A stretch of DNA of 60,834 nucleotides from a virus. Shown piece after piece: positions 1-8,314 of the stretch; within the stretch, counting starts at the first letter, position 1; every line of letters starts with the position of its first letter. Under the pieces are notes generated by a model. The model was not told the DNA's origin. It did no database searches and worked only from the letters and a program-made list of their open reading frames with translations. The stretch covers positions 1-60,834 of IMG/VR virus record IMGVR_UViG_3300044972_001994; one strand, 5' to 3'. The position numbers and the translations under genes were made by a program.

Positions 1-971
1 CTTACTCTGAATATGTAGCTGAGAACTTAGACAAATCTGTAGAATATTCTAAATATTTAGCAGAAAAAGTAGACGAGTCTATCCAATACTCAGAATACGT
101 AGCAGAAAAAGTAGATACTAATATCTCTTACTCTGAATACTTAGCTGAAAATCTTGATAGAGGAATTTCTTATTCTGAATATCTAGCTGAAAAAGTAGAT
201 CAAGGAATTGGATACAGTGAATACATCGCAGAAAAATTAGATCAAGGAATCGGATACACTGAATACCTAGCAGAAAATGTTAACAAAGGTATCGCTTATT
301 CTGAATATCTAGCTGAGAATTTGAACAAAGGAATTTCTTATTCAGATTATTTAGCTGAGAAGATCAAAAACAATATCGCTTACTCTGAGTATATCGCAGA
401 AAATGTAAACACTACATTTGCAGGTAGCATCAATGAAAGTGAAAACCCAAGAGAAAAGGCAGACCTTGCTTCAAGCGCAGGTCTATTCGAATCTGGATTT
501 GCAGGAGATTACACAACAATCTCTTCTAAGATAGATTCACTTATAGAATCAGTTCAAACCCAAAAAACTGAAACCCTTACCAAAACAGTTGCTGAAAGAA
601 TGCAACCAGCTGCTCAAACCCAAAAGGCAGAACAAGCTCTAAACGAAAGTGAGGAGACAGAACAAAAACCAAGTTCAGGACACAAATTCGTAGACGAAGC
701 TCCGGCAGAATACGCTCAGATTTGGGAAAGTCTAAACGAAGGACACAAACAATCTTTGATTGCTCAAGCGTCTTTCTACAATTTAGAAACCCCTTATCAG
801 ATCAAAAACTTCTGGTCAACACGTCAACTTGGTAGAAACATTGGTCTTCAAAAATTAGTTGAAAGCGAAAGTATCGAAACACCAGTAGAGAGAACAACAA
901 CTAAAGCTTATTCTAACGAATATTTAAACTTTATTGCAGAATCTTTAAATGGTAAATTCCTAAAAAAATAA
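1..971 (+). CDS. Prohead core/scaffold-like protein with 14-residue repeats (5' partial)
   Basis: The reading frame is open from base 3 to the stop at 971, so the start lies upstream of the window; the TTG at 321 is only an internal Leu codon. The visible N-terminal part is ten tandem 14-residue repeats of the type YSEYLAENLDKGIS. A low-complexity Glu/Gln/Thr-rich linker follows, then a C-terminal region ending in FIAESLNGKFLKK. The repeats look helical and amphipathic. Several sites fit the T4 gp21 cleavage rule (I/L)-x-E|(S/G/A): INES, LNES, LNEG and IAES. It lies directly before the major capsid gene, where T4 carries its core genes (21, 22), which suggests a gp22-like prohead core protein. 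The role is inferred from position, composition and cleavage-like sites; no sequence homology to gp22 was established. Confidence 0.6.
   Translation, partial: YSEYVAENLDKSVEYSKYLAEKVDESIQYSEYVAEKVDTNISYSEYLAENLDRGISYSEYLAEKVDQGIGYSEYIAEKLDQGIGYTEYLAENVNKGIAYSEYLAENLNKGISYSDYLAEKIKNNIAYSEYIAENVNTTFAGSINESENPREKADLASSAGLFESGFAGDYTTISSKIDSLIESVQTQKTETLTKTVAERMQPAAQTQKAEQALNESEETEQKPSSGHKFVDEAPAEYAQIWESLNEGHKQSLIAQASFYNLETPYQIKNFWSTRQLGRNIGLQKLVESESIETPVERTTTKAYSNEYLNFIAESLNGKFLKK
3..422 (+). repeat. Ten tandem 42-bp (14-residue) coding repeats
   Basis: Ten in-frame units of exactly 42 bp. The consensus is Y-S-E-Y-(L/V/I)-A-E-(N/K)-(L/V)-(D/N)-x-(G/S/N)-I-x. Every unit keeps the (L/V/I)-A-E triplet. 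Units differ at synonymous sites, so the array is old rather than freshly amplified. It may extend upstream of the window. Confidence 0.95.
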
Positions 972-996
972 AACAAAAATAAAAAAATAACAAGTT

Positions 997-2709
997 ATGA
1001 AACTTATTAACGAACAAGAAATTTTTGATACATGGTCTCCAATCATCGAGTCTAAAACTGGTATCAACGATTCATCAAAAACTCAGTGGTTAGCTAAATA
1101 TTGCCATTACCACTCATTAAACGAATCTGCCGGTGCTTACAACTCTTTAGCAGTTGTTAACGGTATGGGTGCAGTTACACCTCCAAACTTCCCAGGATCT
1201 ACTTTAGGTGCTGTTAGTAACGGTGGTCTTACCCCTAACCAAGGATTCTACAGCTCAACCTGGCAAGGTTCTGGCGATAAATTCCCTTCATTACTTCCAT
1301 TAGCTATTCAAGTAGCTGCGAAGACTGTAGGATTTGATATCGTTCCAGTTATCCCTATGTCTGGTCCTTCTGGAGTATTATCTTACTTAGATTATGTGTA
1401 TGCTGGTGGTAAAATCAGTCCTAGCTCTGCTGGAACTACAGCTGCTGAAGCTTTAGCAGTTGCTCCTACAATGATTAAAGTTCCTGTAGGTTCTACAGCT
1501 TCTGCTTTAGTAGTAGGTACTGTTTACTACATCGCTGCTGCTACTTCTGCAGGTGCTGCTTTAACTACTGCTTTCGTAGGTTACTCTAGAATCGATGGCT
1601 TCCCAATCTTCAGAATCACTGGGGTTACTGCAGGTGAAACTGTTGCTGATATCGTAGCTGCTGGTTCTACAATCGGTACAGGAAGTGCAGGTAGTGTTAC
1701 TGGCGGTGGATATGCTACTGGAGTTGCTCAATTGGTTAAAGCATTAGAAGATCACATCCAAGGTTTCTCTGGAGCTGGTTTCTATGACAACCAAGCTTAC
1801 CAAGGTCCATACGTAGATGGTACTAAGTCTTACAATCCAATGTTGAGATCTGTTGCGGAAAGCACTTATTACAACTCAATGGGTCTAACAACTTTCACCA
1901 AATTCGTTGAAGCTGACACTTTCCAAGTAGCTGCTTCTGTAACAACTGAGCAAATCCAAGATTTGAACAAACAGTTTGGTATTGATGTTATCTCTATGAT
2001 CGAGAATGCATTGGTAAATGAGGTTTCTCAAGCTATCAACAAGCACATCTTATCTAGAGCATTCCAATTAGGATGGTCTAACTGTTACAACTTCAACGCA
2101 ATTGAAGGTCAAAACTTAAACCTTAACCTTGTAATAGGCGGTGCTACTTCTGGTTCTACTGCTCTAGATTACTTAGGAAAAGAAGATACTCAATTGTTCA
2201 TGTCAATTCCAGGAGGTCCTGCATCAGGTACATACGAGAACTTATCAACTCTACAAAGAAGATTATTCTCTAGAATCCTGGCAGCTGCTAACGTTGTAGC
2301 TAATAGAGGTAGAAGAGGTCCAGCTAACTTCATCGTTACTAACGCTAACCTAGCGTCTGCAATGCAAGATATTAGCCAATTCACTTTCGCTCCATTTGCT
2401 AACACTTTAACTCAAAACAACGGAACTCTATATCCAGTAGGTTCTCTAGCTGGTATGACAGTATATGTTGACCAGAACATGAGATTCTCTGATAACAGAA
2501 TCCTAGTAGGTAGAAAAGGTGGCGACGACGAACCAGGTCTTAAATTCATGCCTTACATGATGGCGGAGTCAATCCAAACCATCTCTGAAGGTACTATGTC
2601 TCCTAAGATCGCAGTTAAATCAAGATACGCATTAGTAGAAGCAGGTTTCAACCCAGAAACTTTATACTTCACTTTCTACGTTCAAACTCCAGTTGGAGGA
2701 TTAAACTAA
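997..2709 (+). CDS. gp23: Major capsid protein, T4 gp23-like
   Basis: 570 residues, compared with 521 for T4 gp23. The C-terminal half has features I recognise from gp23: RGRRGPANFIVTNANLASAM, a segment around GSLAGMTVYVDQNMRFSDN, and GLKFMPYMMAESIQT followed by KSRYALVEAGFNPETLYF. The N-terminus carries SLNE|S at residues 40-44, matching the gp21 protease rule, so the mature protein probably starts at Ser44. Residues about 145-245 form an Ala/Gly/Thr/Val-rich insertion that may be a surface domain. Asn and Phe codons are mostly AAC and TTC, unlike most neighbours, as expected for a very highly expressed gene. A strong terminator follows. The start is ATG after an A-rich leader with no Shine-Dalgarno sequence. 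Confidence 0.93.
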   Translation: MKLINEQEIFDTWSPIIESKTGINDSSKTQWLAKYCHYHSLNESAGAYNSLAVVNGMGAVTPPNFPGSTLGAVSNGGLTPNQGFYSSTWQGSGDKFPSLLPLAIQVAAKTVGFDIVPVIPMSGPSGVLSYLDYVYAGGKISPSSAGTTAAEALAVAPTMIKVPVGSTASALVVGTVYYIAAATSAGAALTTAFVGYSRIDGFPIFRITGVTAGETVADIVAAGSTIGTGSAGSVTGGGYATGVAQLVKALEDHIQGFSGAGFYDNQAYQGPYVDGTKSYNPMLRSVAESTYYNSMGLTTFTKFVEADTFQVAASVTTEQIQDLNKQFGIDVISMIENALVNEVSQAINKHILSRAFQLGWSNCYNFNAIEGQNLNLNLVIGGATSGSTALDYLGKEDTQLFMSIPGGPASGTYENLSTLQRRLFSRILAAANVVANRGRRGPANFIVTNANLASAMQDISQFTFAPFANTLTQNNGTLYPVGSLAGMTVYVDQNMRFSDNRILVGRKGGDDEPGLKFMPYMMAESIQTISEGTMSPKIAVKSRYALVEAGFNPETLYFTFYVQTPVGGLN

Positions 2710-2735
2710 TCTTAAAAATTAGAAATCAACTATAC

Positions 2736-2768
2736 AAAAAACCTCTGAGAAATCAGAGGTTTTTTTTG
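2736..2768 (+). terminator. Rho-independent terminator after the capsid gene
   Basis: A perfect 8-bp stem ACCTCTGA / TCAGAGGT (2741-2748 and 2753-2760) closes a GAAA tetraloop. It is flanked by A5 and followed by T7 (2761-2767). It lies 31 nt after the capsid stop codon and before the next promoter box, so it should insulate high capsid transcription. Confidence 0.93.
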
Positions 2769-2798
2769 TGTCTTGAAATTAAAAATAAAATCCGGGTG

Positions 2799-2807
2799 GA
2801 TATATAG
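2799..2807 (+). promoter_or_regulatory. Putative late promoter box GATATATAG
   Basis: GATATATAG lies 24 nt before the ATG at 2832 and just after the capsid terminator. The same box recurs upstream of most first genes of transcription units in the window. It is not the Bacteroidota vegetative -7 element (TAnnTTTG) and resembles the single-box late promoters of T4-like phages. Confidence 0.7.
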
Positions 2808-2831
2808 ATCATAAATAATTAAATTACAAAG

Positions 2832-3875
2832 ATGAAATTAATCCCAAGTTATCAAGAATTCGTAGATAATATGTCTCTAACCGAAAAAATTAGCCCTGAA
2901 CTTGCAGAAAGTTTAGCTGCGGATTTAGAAGAAATTGAATCACTAAACGAAGGAGTCTTAGATTCAATTAAAAACACTTTATCCAAGACTTTTTTAGGGT
3001 CTCTATCTTCTATCAATATGATAGATAAATCAAGAGAAATGATATTGAAAGACCGAAAAGATCTTCTTAGCAAAAAATATTCTCATGAGGATGAAATTGA
3101 ATCATTGAATGCTAGTCTAAAAAAAGCTCAGGATGACAAAGACACTGCTAACGCAGATAAAATAAGTAAAACCATAGCCAACAAGGAGAATGAGTACAAG
3201 ACTTACGTAAACATGATTAATAAAAGAATCGAGAAGACTGAGGATGTGGCAGAAAAAATAATTGAAGGGAACAAGAGAAAATCCGAATATTATGATGCAG
3301 GAGTATCTCAAGATGAGTTAACAATTGCAGAGTTTGAATATAAGCTTGCAAAATCAAGATCTAATGTAGATCCAAAAGAAATTAAAGAACTTGAAACTAA
3401 GATTCAAACTGCTAAAGTAGAATCCGAAAAAGCTCAGGCAGAATTGAAGGCAAGCGAAGAAAAAAAAGCAAAAGAAGCTGAGGACAAAAAAGAAAAAGTT
3501 AAATCCGAGCTTTCGTCTCAAGTAGATGAAATTGATTCTAAAATAGAAGAATTAGAAAAGAAAATCGAAGAATTACAAGTTAAAAGGATACAAAACAAAA
3601 ATAAAAGATTAAGTCCAGTAGATCAGGACTCTTTAGAGTCAAACAAAGCTTCTTTAAAGAAGATGAAGGATCGTAAGAAAGATATAGAGAAAGCTCTAAG
3701 AGGATCTGGATCCAGAAAGAATCAAAAGCTTGATAAATACGTGGATTTTACCAAAAATCAAAAAAATGCTAAACCTGTTCTGACAGCTAGCAAAGGAGGT
3801 AAAGCGGATAAAGAGGAAGCTGGAGCATCAGCAGCTTCAAAACCAAGAGGAAGAAGAAAAAGATCAAATAGCTAA
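2832..3875 (+). CDS. Tagged head protein, coiled-coil rich
   Basis: 347 residues. The N-terminus MKLIPSYQEFVDN resembles the capsid-targeting sequence of T4 internal proteins (MKTYQEF...). A gp21-type site SLNE|G falls at residues 37-41. The rest is charged, Lys/Glu-rich and strongly helical, with long heptad stretches around residues 85-125 and 190-290, and a basic tail PRGRRKRSNS. This composition fits a DNA-contacting internal or core head protein that is packaged and trimmed by the prohead protease. It is the first gene of a unit, and the next gene starts 2 nt after its stop. No specific family recognised. Confidence 0.6.
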   Translation: MKLIPSYQEFVDNMSLTEKISPELAESLAADLEEIESLNEGVLDSIKNTLSKTFLGSLSSINMIDKSREMILKDRKDLLSKKYSHEDEIESLNASLKKAQDDKDTANADKISKTIANKENEYKTYVNMINKRIEKTEDVAEKIIEGNKRKSEYYDAGVSQDELTIAEFEYKLAKSRSNVDPKEIKELETKIQTAKVESEKAQAELKASEEKKAKEAEDKKEKVKSELSSQVDEIDSKIEELEKKIEELQVKRIQNKNKRLSPVDQDSLESNKASLKKMKDRKKDIEKALRGSGSRKNQKLDKYVDFTKNQKNAKPVLTASKGGKADKEEAGASAASKPRGRRKRSNS

Positions 3876-3877
3876 TA

Positions 3878-4741
3878 ATGACTACTTTAAAATTCACAGA
3901 TTGGGATAAAGCTTATTATTCTATAGATGAATCCTTAGGGGAGAACATCCATAACTGGCTGAGCAAAAACTTCGGAGGTAAAGTTAGTGAAATAGACGGA
4001 ATTCTTTCTGACATAGTTCGTGCAGAGAAGGAGTATTCTAAGGAATGGGAAAAACTAGAACTTGAAAATGATTCCATGAAATCCCAAATAGAATCAGGAA
4101 GCTTAGAAGAGAAAGAAGAGAAAGAACTAAGGAAGAAGATAAAAAACAATACAGAGTTAATTTCTATTTCTCTAAGAAAAAAGAACCAAAAGGTTAGAGT
4201 ACTGGATTCGAAAGGTGATAAAATAGTTCAAGGAAATCCTAGACTTAGTAAATACTGGGAGCTAAAAAAAGCAGAATCTGATCTAGAAATAATAGAAAAT
4301 CTTTATAAAATATCCAAGAACCTTTCGGACAAAGGGATTCAAGATGATCTATATGGAAAATATAAAAGATCATATTCTTCTCTACAAGGCAAAAAAGAAA
4401 AAGCCGAAAAGGTAGAAAAAGAAATTGACACAGAAGAGGATTCCTCTTATGATGATTCTGAGCTTGAATCACTTATCTCTATGAGTAATTCTAAATTCAG
4501 AGATGAGACTGAAGAATATTCTCCAAGAGAGATAAAATCTCTCAAGAGGGATTTAATAAATCAAAAGAATTCTTATATGAACGATTTAAGAATGCTCAAA
4601 AAGAGAAAAGAGAAAGAATCAAGTTCTGCTTCAACTTCTAGGGAAAGAAAGGAAATAACTACTAAGTTTAGCCCTAAGATCTCTGCATTAGGAGATAGAA
4701 TAGATAGAATAAGAGAAAAAATTGCAATTCTAAATGACTAA
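3878..4741 (+). CDS. Tagged head protein, charged helical
   Basis: 287 residues. The N-terminus MTTLKFTDWDKAYYSIDES contains an I-D-E|S site at residues 16-19, matching the (I/L)-x-E cleavage rule. The remainder is very rich in Lys, Glu and Ser and predicted mostly helical or coiled-coil. Composition resembles the preceding gene, so the two may be distant paralogues. Its stop overlaps the next gene's start region by 8 nt (4734-4741), indicating coupled translation. An internal head protein is inferred from the tag and context; no family recognised. Confidence 0.5.
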   Translation: MTTLKFTDWDKAYYSIDESLGENIHNWLSKNFGGKVSEIDGILSDIVRAEKEYSKEWEKLELENDSMKSQIESGSLEEKEEKELRKKIKNNTELISISLRKKNQKVRVLDSKGDKIVQGNPRLSKYWELKKAESDLEIIENLYKISKNLSDKGIQDDLYGKYKRSYSSLQGKKEKAEKVEKEIDTEEDSSYDDSELESLISMSNSKFRDETEEYSPREIKSLKRDLINQKNSYMNDLRMLKKRKEKESSSASTSRERKEITTKFSPKISALGDRIDRIREKIAILND

Positions 4742-5021
4742 TTTAATTACCAGATATAAAAATTTCCTTTTTGAAGCAGAAGGAATGAATGCTAAAATAG
4801 AACAAACAAAACTTGAAATAGCAAAAATTCATGACGAAATTACAGCTGCAAAAGAGGAGGCAAAGGCTAAGAAAAAAGCAGACCCAAATAACGTTGCTGC
4901 AGACATAGATAGCATTAAGAAGCAAGCAGTTTCTTATGGAAAATTACCAGCTCTAATGACAACTCTTGCGACTCAGATGGCGGAATCAGCTAAACAAAAA
5001 AGTTCTGCAAACATTTACTAA
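4734..5021 (+). CDS. Small tagged head protein
   Basis: 95 residues. The N-terminus MTNLITRYKNFLFEAEGMN is a close match to the tag shared by this block: basic/hydrophobic start, aromatic-x-x-F, then L-F-E|A at residues 12-15. The body is a short Lys/Ala/Glu-rich helix around residues 20-50 and a second helix near the C-terminus. It overlaps the preceding gene by 8 nt. Size and composition are like small internal head proteins; the function after packaging is unknown. Confidence 0.5.
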   Translation: MTNLITRYKNFLFEAEGMNAKIEQTKLEIAKIHDEITAAKEEAKAKKKADPNNVAADIDSIKKQAVSYGKLPALMTTLATQMAESAKQKSSANIY

Positions 5022-5030
5022 CAGAATCAT

Positions 5031-7448
5031 ATGACACCAAAATATTTAAATACCAACCCTATAGCAAAGATGATGTCTTTGGAAACTCTTAGAATTTTCG
5101 AAAACGAATCTGTTGACGAGTTGATGCAAAAAATATCAACTTCTTTATTTGATATTTTTAAAAAAGTAACCGTAGATTTTTCAACACCGAAGCAAAGAAA
5201 AATCACAACAGTTAAGGAGAAATTAAAAGACACAGCAAATTCTTCATCTCTAAAATCGATGGTAGCAAAGATGAAAGATTATGCAAAAGAATCAGAGCTG
5301 GAACATTCTTCTTTTGCCGATGTTAAATCTCTTTATATTGATGGAATGGAACAACTTGCAGATTCTTTAAAAAGATCTGTTGAAGTTGACCCTAAACTGG
5401 AAGACAAAATCATCAAATATTTTCAAACCAGAACCACTAGGTATGTTCAAGCTTTAGACCAAGCTTATAAGCACGAAAAAGAAGCTTTGAATGAATCTGT
5501 TCAGATGGGATTGAAAGGGAGAGTTAATTCTTTAAAGAATAAATTACAGAAAGTTCTAATCCCAGAATCTGTTGGAAAAACCGACGATAATGGATATGGA
5601 AGAAACTGGCACAGAATTTTCAGTGAAATCGATCAGAAACTTTCGGTTATTGATGGAAAGAAAGAAATTTCTAACGAGAAAGAAAAGAAAGCTTTGAAAG
5701 ATCTAGAATCACAAACCGATAAATTATCTAAAGAATTCTATACATATTGCATTAAAGCTACTGAAGCTCCTTTTAAAAAGATCCTATCCGACGACGAAAT
5801 ATCTTCTAAATTCGAGGATGTAAAAGAAATTCTTTCTGGAGCACTTGACGTTTTAACTAGAGCTACTGTGGAAGAAGCTAGCGTGGAAGACCGAACTAGA
5901 GAGAAAATGGAAGGTCACGACAAGAAGGTTACTTCTATGGTTTTTCCTATTAAAGTTGGAGATAAAGACACAGATAAGAAATTTAAGGAATCTCTAATCA
6001 TTGCAAACGTTCAGAAAGCTCTAATGAATGCTTTTCCTCCGATTAAAGATCTTCTTGTTAAAAGAGGAGGAGCGGACGGTAAATTTACCTCAGCTTTCGA
6101 AGTAGCCATTAAATCTCTACAAGGAGTTCTTGGAAATAAAAATGTTAGTGGTGAACTTGATAGAAATTTACTTGACATCATTTTGGATGCTGATAAGATT
6201 TCAAATTCAGATAAAGAATCTATCGCTGACAGTTTAGACATTCTAAGAAAAGAATATGTTAACGAGAGCATAGAATTTATGAAAGGAAAATCTGTCGATG
6301 CAAGAATTTTAAATTCTTCACAGTTTTTTGGCCTTGTAAACGAATCCTCTATCCACATTGATGCAGATAAATTAGCTTCAGAAGTAGAGAAATATGAGAA
6401 AGAACTTTCTGAACCTGCAACTTCCAAAGGCGGAAGATCTGCTTTGGGCCACGGAGACAATTCAGATAACACAGATTTAGCTTACACTCTTGCTAAAATT
6501 TTAAGAAGCAAAGGGTTAGTTAAAGATGCGGAAGAAGAAACCTTCTTAAGAGAAGATGGATCTCTCAGAGCATCATATACCCCAGAATTTATGAATGGAT
6601 GGATTAAAACTGCTGAGGAAGCAGATAAAAATGATCCCCCTTTATATTTTTGGGTTGATTTCAAAGGAAGTAAAATAGATGGATTATATGCTTCTAGAAG
6701 ACTTTCAACTAGTGCAAAGAAACCTTGCAACTGGCCTAAGTGGAGTGAAATTGCAGGAGATACTGATAGCGAGGACGTTAAGAATTTTTCCGAATGGTAT
6801 ACAAGCTATTACTCTAATTTTGGAGGAATCGATACGAATTCTTTAACTTCCCTTGCTAAATCTATTTTTGATTACAACAGAGAAGAAAAAGAAGAAAATA
6901 GCAAAGTTTACGATAAACTTTATTCTTATTTTGGAACTAAAGAATATAAAACCAATTATGTTCCTTCTGATGTTCTAGAGTCAATCAAAAGTGCATTTAG
7001 AAGAGGGTCTCAAGTCGATGAGAAAATTCAAGACTTAACCGAATCTGATTTTGGACTACTTGCAAATTTAATAGCATTCAATGCTACAACTTTTACCTTT
7101 GATAGCAAGGGAGATAAATTTGTTCCTGTTTTAGAAATAATAATGGATGAGATTTTAACAGAATCGGAACTTAAAAAATTATCTTCTGAAGAAATTCTTG
7201 CTTCTGACGAACCAAGTTCAGATCAAGTTGCAATTCTAGACACTAAAAAAGGAATCAGAAAAGCTAACAAACAAGATAGAGAATCAGGGGAAAGCAGAAA
7301 TAAATCTGTATTTGAACACAATTTAAAAGAAGCTAAAACTCATCATCTACCAATTGTTGAAAAACAAGTTGCTAGAATGAACGCTAAAACTTCTGACGAT
7401 CTTTCAAAAAGAGAATCTAAGAGAATCTATAAGGTTCCTATCGAATAA
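5031..7448 (+). CDS. Large probable head-associated protein
   Basis: 805 residues, mostly helical and charged, no transmembrane segment, no recognised domain. Near the N-terminus the sequence MMSLETLRIFENES contains I-F-E|N and E-N-E|S. If translation began at Met14 or Met15 (about 5070) instead of Met1, this segment would lie in the same position as the tags of neighbouring genes. Another LNES occurs at about residues 153-156. It sits inside the run of tagged genes and is probably packaged or processed too. A large internal virion protein is the best guess, by context only. Confidence 0.45.
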   Translation: MTPKYLNTNPIAKMMSLETLRIFENESVDELMQKISTSLFDIFKKVTVDFSTPKQRKITTVKEKLKDTANSSSLKSMVAKMKDYAKESELEHSSFADVKSLYIDGMEQLADSLKRSVEVDPKLEDKIIKYFQTRTTRYVQALDQAYKHEKEALNESVQMGLKGRVNSLKNKLQKVLIPESVGKTDDNGYGRNWHRIFSEIDQKLSVIDGKKEISNEKEKKALKDLESQTDKLSKEFYTYCIKATEAPFKKILSDDEISSKFEDVKEILSGALDVLTRATVEEASVEDRTREKMEGHDKKVTSMVFPIKVGDKDTDKKFKESLIIANVQKALMNAFPPIKDLLVKRGGADGKFTSAFEVAIKSLQGVLGNKNVSGELDRNLLDIILDADKISNSDKESIADSLDILRKEYVNESIEFMKGKSVDARILNSSQFFGLVNESSIHIDADKLASEVEKYEKELSEPATSKGGRSALGHGDNSDNTDLAYTLAKILRSKGLVKDAEEETFLREDGSLRASYTPEFMNGWIKTAEEADKNDPPLYFWVDFKGSKIDGLYASRRLSTSAKKPCNWPKWSEIAGDTDSEDVKNFSEWYTSYYSNFGGIDTNSLTSLAKSIFDYNREEKEENSKVYDKLYSYFGTKEYKTNYVPSDVLESIKSAFRRGSQVDEKIQDLTESDFGLLANLIAFNATTFTFDSKGDKFVPVLEIIMDEILTESELKKLSSEEILASDEPSSDQVAILDTKKGIRKANKQDRESGESRNKSVFEHNLKEAKTHHLPIVEKQVARMNAKTSDDLSKRESKRIYKVPIE

Positions 7449-7452
7449 AATT

Positions 7453-8208
7453 ATGATGAAAAGAATTTACTCATTTAGAGAATTTATTTTAGAAGCAGAA
7501 ATGTCTATTAGTAACCCAGAAGAAGCTGGAGATAAATTTGCTAAAATATTAGGTGATCATAAAGACACTAAAGAATCCCCCAAAGGATCTAATAAGGGAC
7601 CCGAAGTTACTGCTTATCTTAAAAGCACAGGACTTCCTGGAGGAAACCCTTGGTGCATGGCGTTTGTTTATTATGTTTTTCAAGAACTATCTAAATCATT
7701 AGGAACTACGAATCCTCTAGTAAAAACTGCAGGGGTTAAGGATCATTGGAATAAAGCGGATAAAAGCTTAAAAATTGATATAGCTAAAGCTAAAGCAGAT
7801 CCTAGTCTAGTTAAACCCGGTCAAATCTTTATTATGAGCCGTCCTGGAGCAGGTCTAGGGCATACGGGAATTGTTCTAAGCGTGGATCCTTCTGCAAAAA
7901 CTATTACTACCATAGAGGGAAACACCAACGATCAAAAGTCTGGAGAGGGAGATAGAGTTGGTATAAACAAAAGACCTTTGAATGGAACACCTTTCTTAGG
8001 ATTCATCGATTATTTTAAGTCAAAAAGAACCCCAGAGTTCGAAAAAAATATAGTAAAAGCTTTGAGTCCTAGCGAGCTTGGAAAAATTTCTACACTTTCT
8101 GCTTCTAAATCCTCTGATTTTCCTGAGGCGGGTGTTACCATTCCAATAAGCGCAGAAGCTATTTTGAAAGCCTGGGCAGAATCAGAAAAAAATCCTATAA
8201 AATTCTAG
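7453..8208 (+). CDS. CHAP/NlpC-like peptidase with capsid-targeting-like tag
   Basis: 251 residues. Residues 1-16, MMKRIYSFREFILEAE, are the clearest match in the window to the T4 capsid-targeting sequence, with I-L-E|A at 12-15. The body has a papain-like amidohydrolase signature: NPWCMAFVYYVF with the candidate nucleophile Cys68, GHTGIVLSV with His137, and TTIEGNTND supplying the third polar residue around 155-157. Such domains cleave peptide crosslinks of peptidoglycan. There is no signal peptide. With the tag it may be carried inside the head and delivered on infection; alternatively it is an ordinary lysis enzyme. The domain is well supported; packaging is inference. Confidence 0.75.
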   Translation: MMKRIYSFREFILEAEMSISNPEEAGDKFAKILGDHKDTKESPKGSNKGPEVTAYLKSTGLPGGNPWCMAFVYYVFQELSKSLGTTNPLVKTAGVKDHWNKADKSLKIDIAKAKADPSLVKPGQIFIMSRPGAGLGHTGIVLSVDPSAKTITTIEGNTNDQKSGEGDRVGINKRPLNGTPFLGFIDYFKSKRTPEFEKNIVKALSPSELGKISTLSASKSSDFPEAGVTIPISAEAILKAWAESEKNPIKF

Positions 8209-8314
8209 GTCTGATAAATTTAAGGAATTCTTAGCAAAGAAATTCTATTAATTTACTGAATGGATTCTTATATTTTATAAAGGAACAAGTTAACAACATT
8301 CCTCTATAAATTAT
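8209..8314. other. 106-bp intergenic spacer, no gene
   Basis: AT-rich spacer. It contains a weak inverted repeat AGGAA / TTCCT (8281-8285 and 8299-8303) shortly before the next ATG, and an AT run TATTTTATAA (8271-8280). No convincing copy of the GATATATA box is present, so the downstream kinase and asnB genes may be read through from 2799 or use a different promoter. Confidence 0.4.

Noticed and set aside
321-971. A complete gene starting at 321
   Set aside because: The codon at 321 is TTG inside a continuous repeat frame open from base 3; the gene is truncated at the window start.
6011-6472. 153-residue minus-strand open frame
   Set aside because: Fully antisense to the 805-residue gene, Ser/Leu-rich as expected for the complement of Glu/Lys-rich coding sequence.
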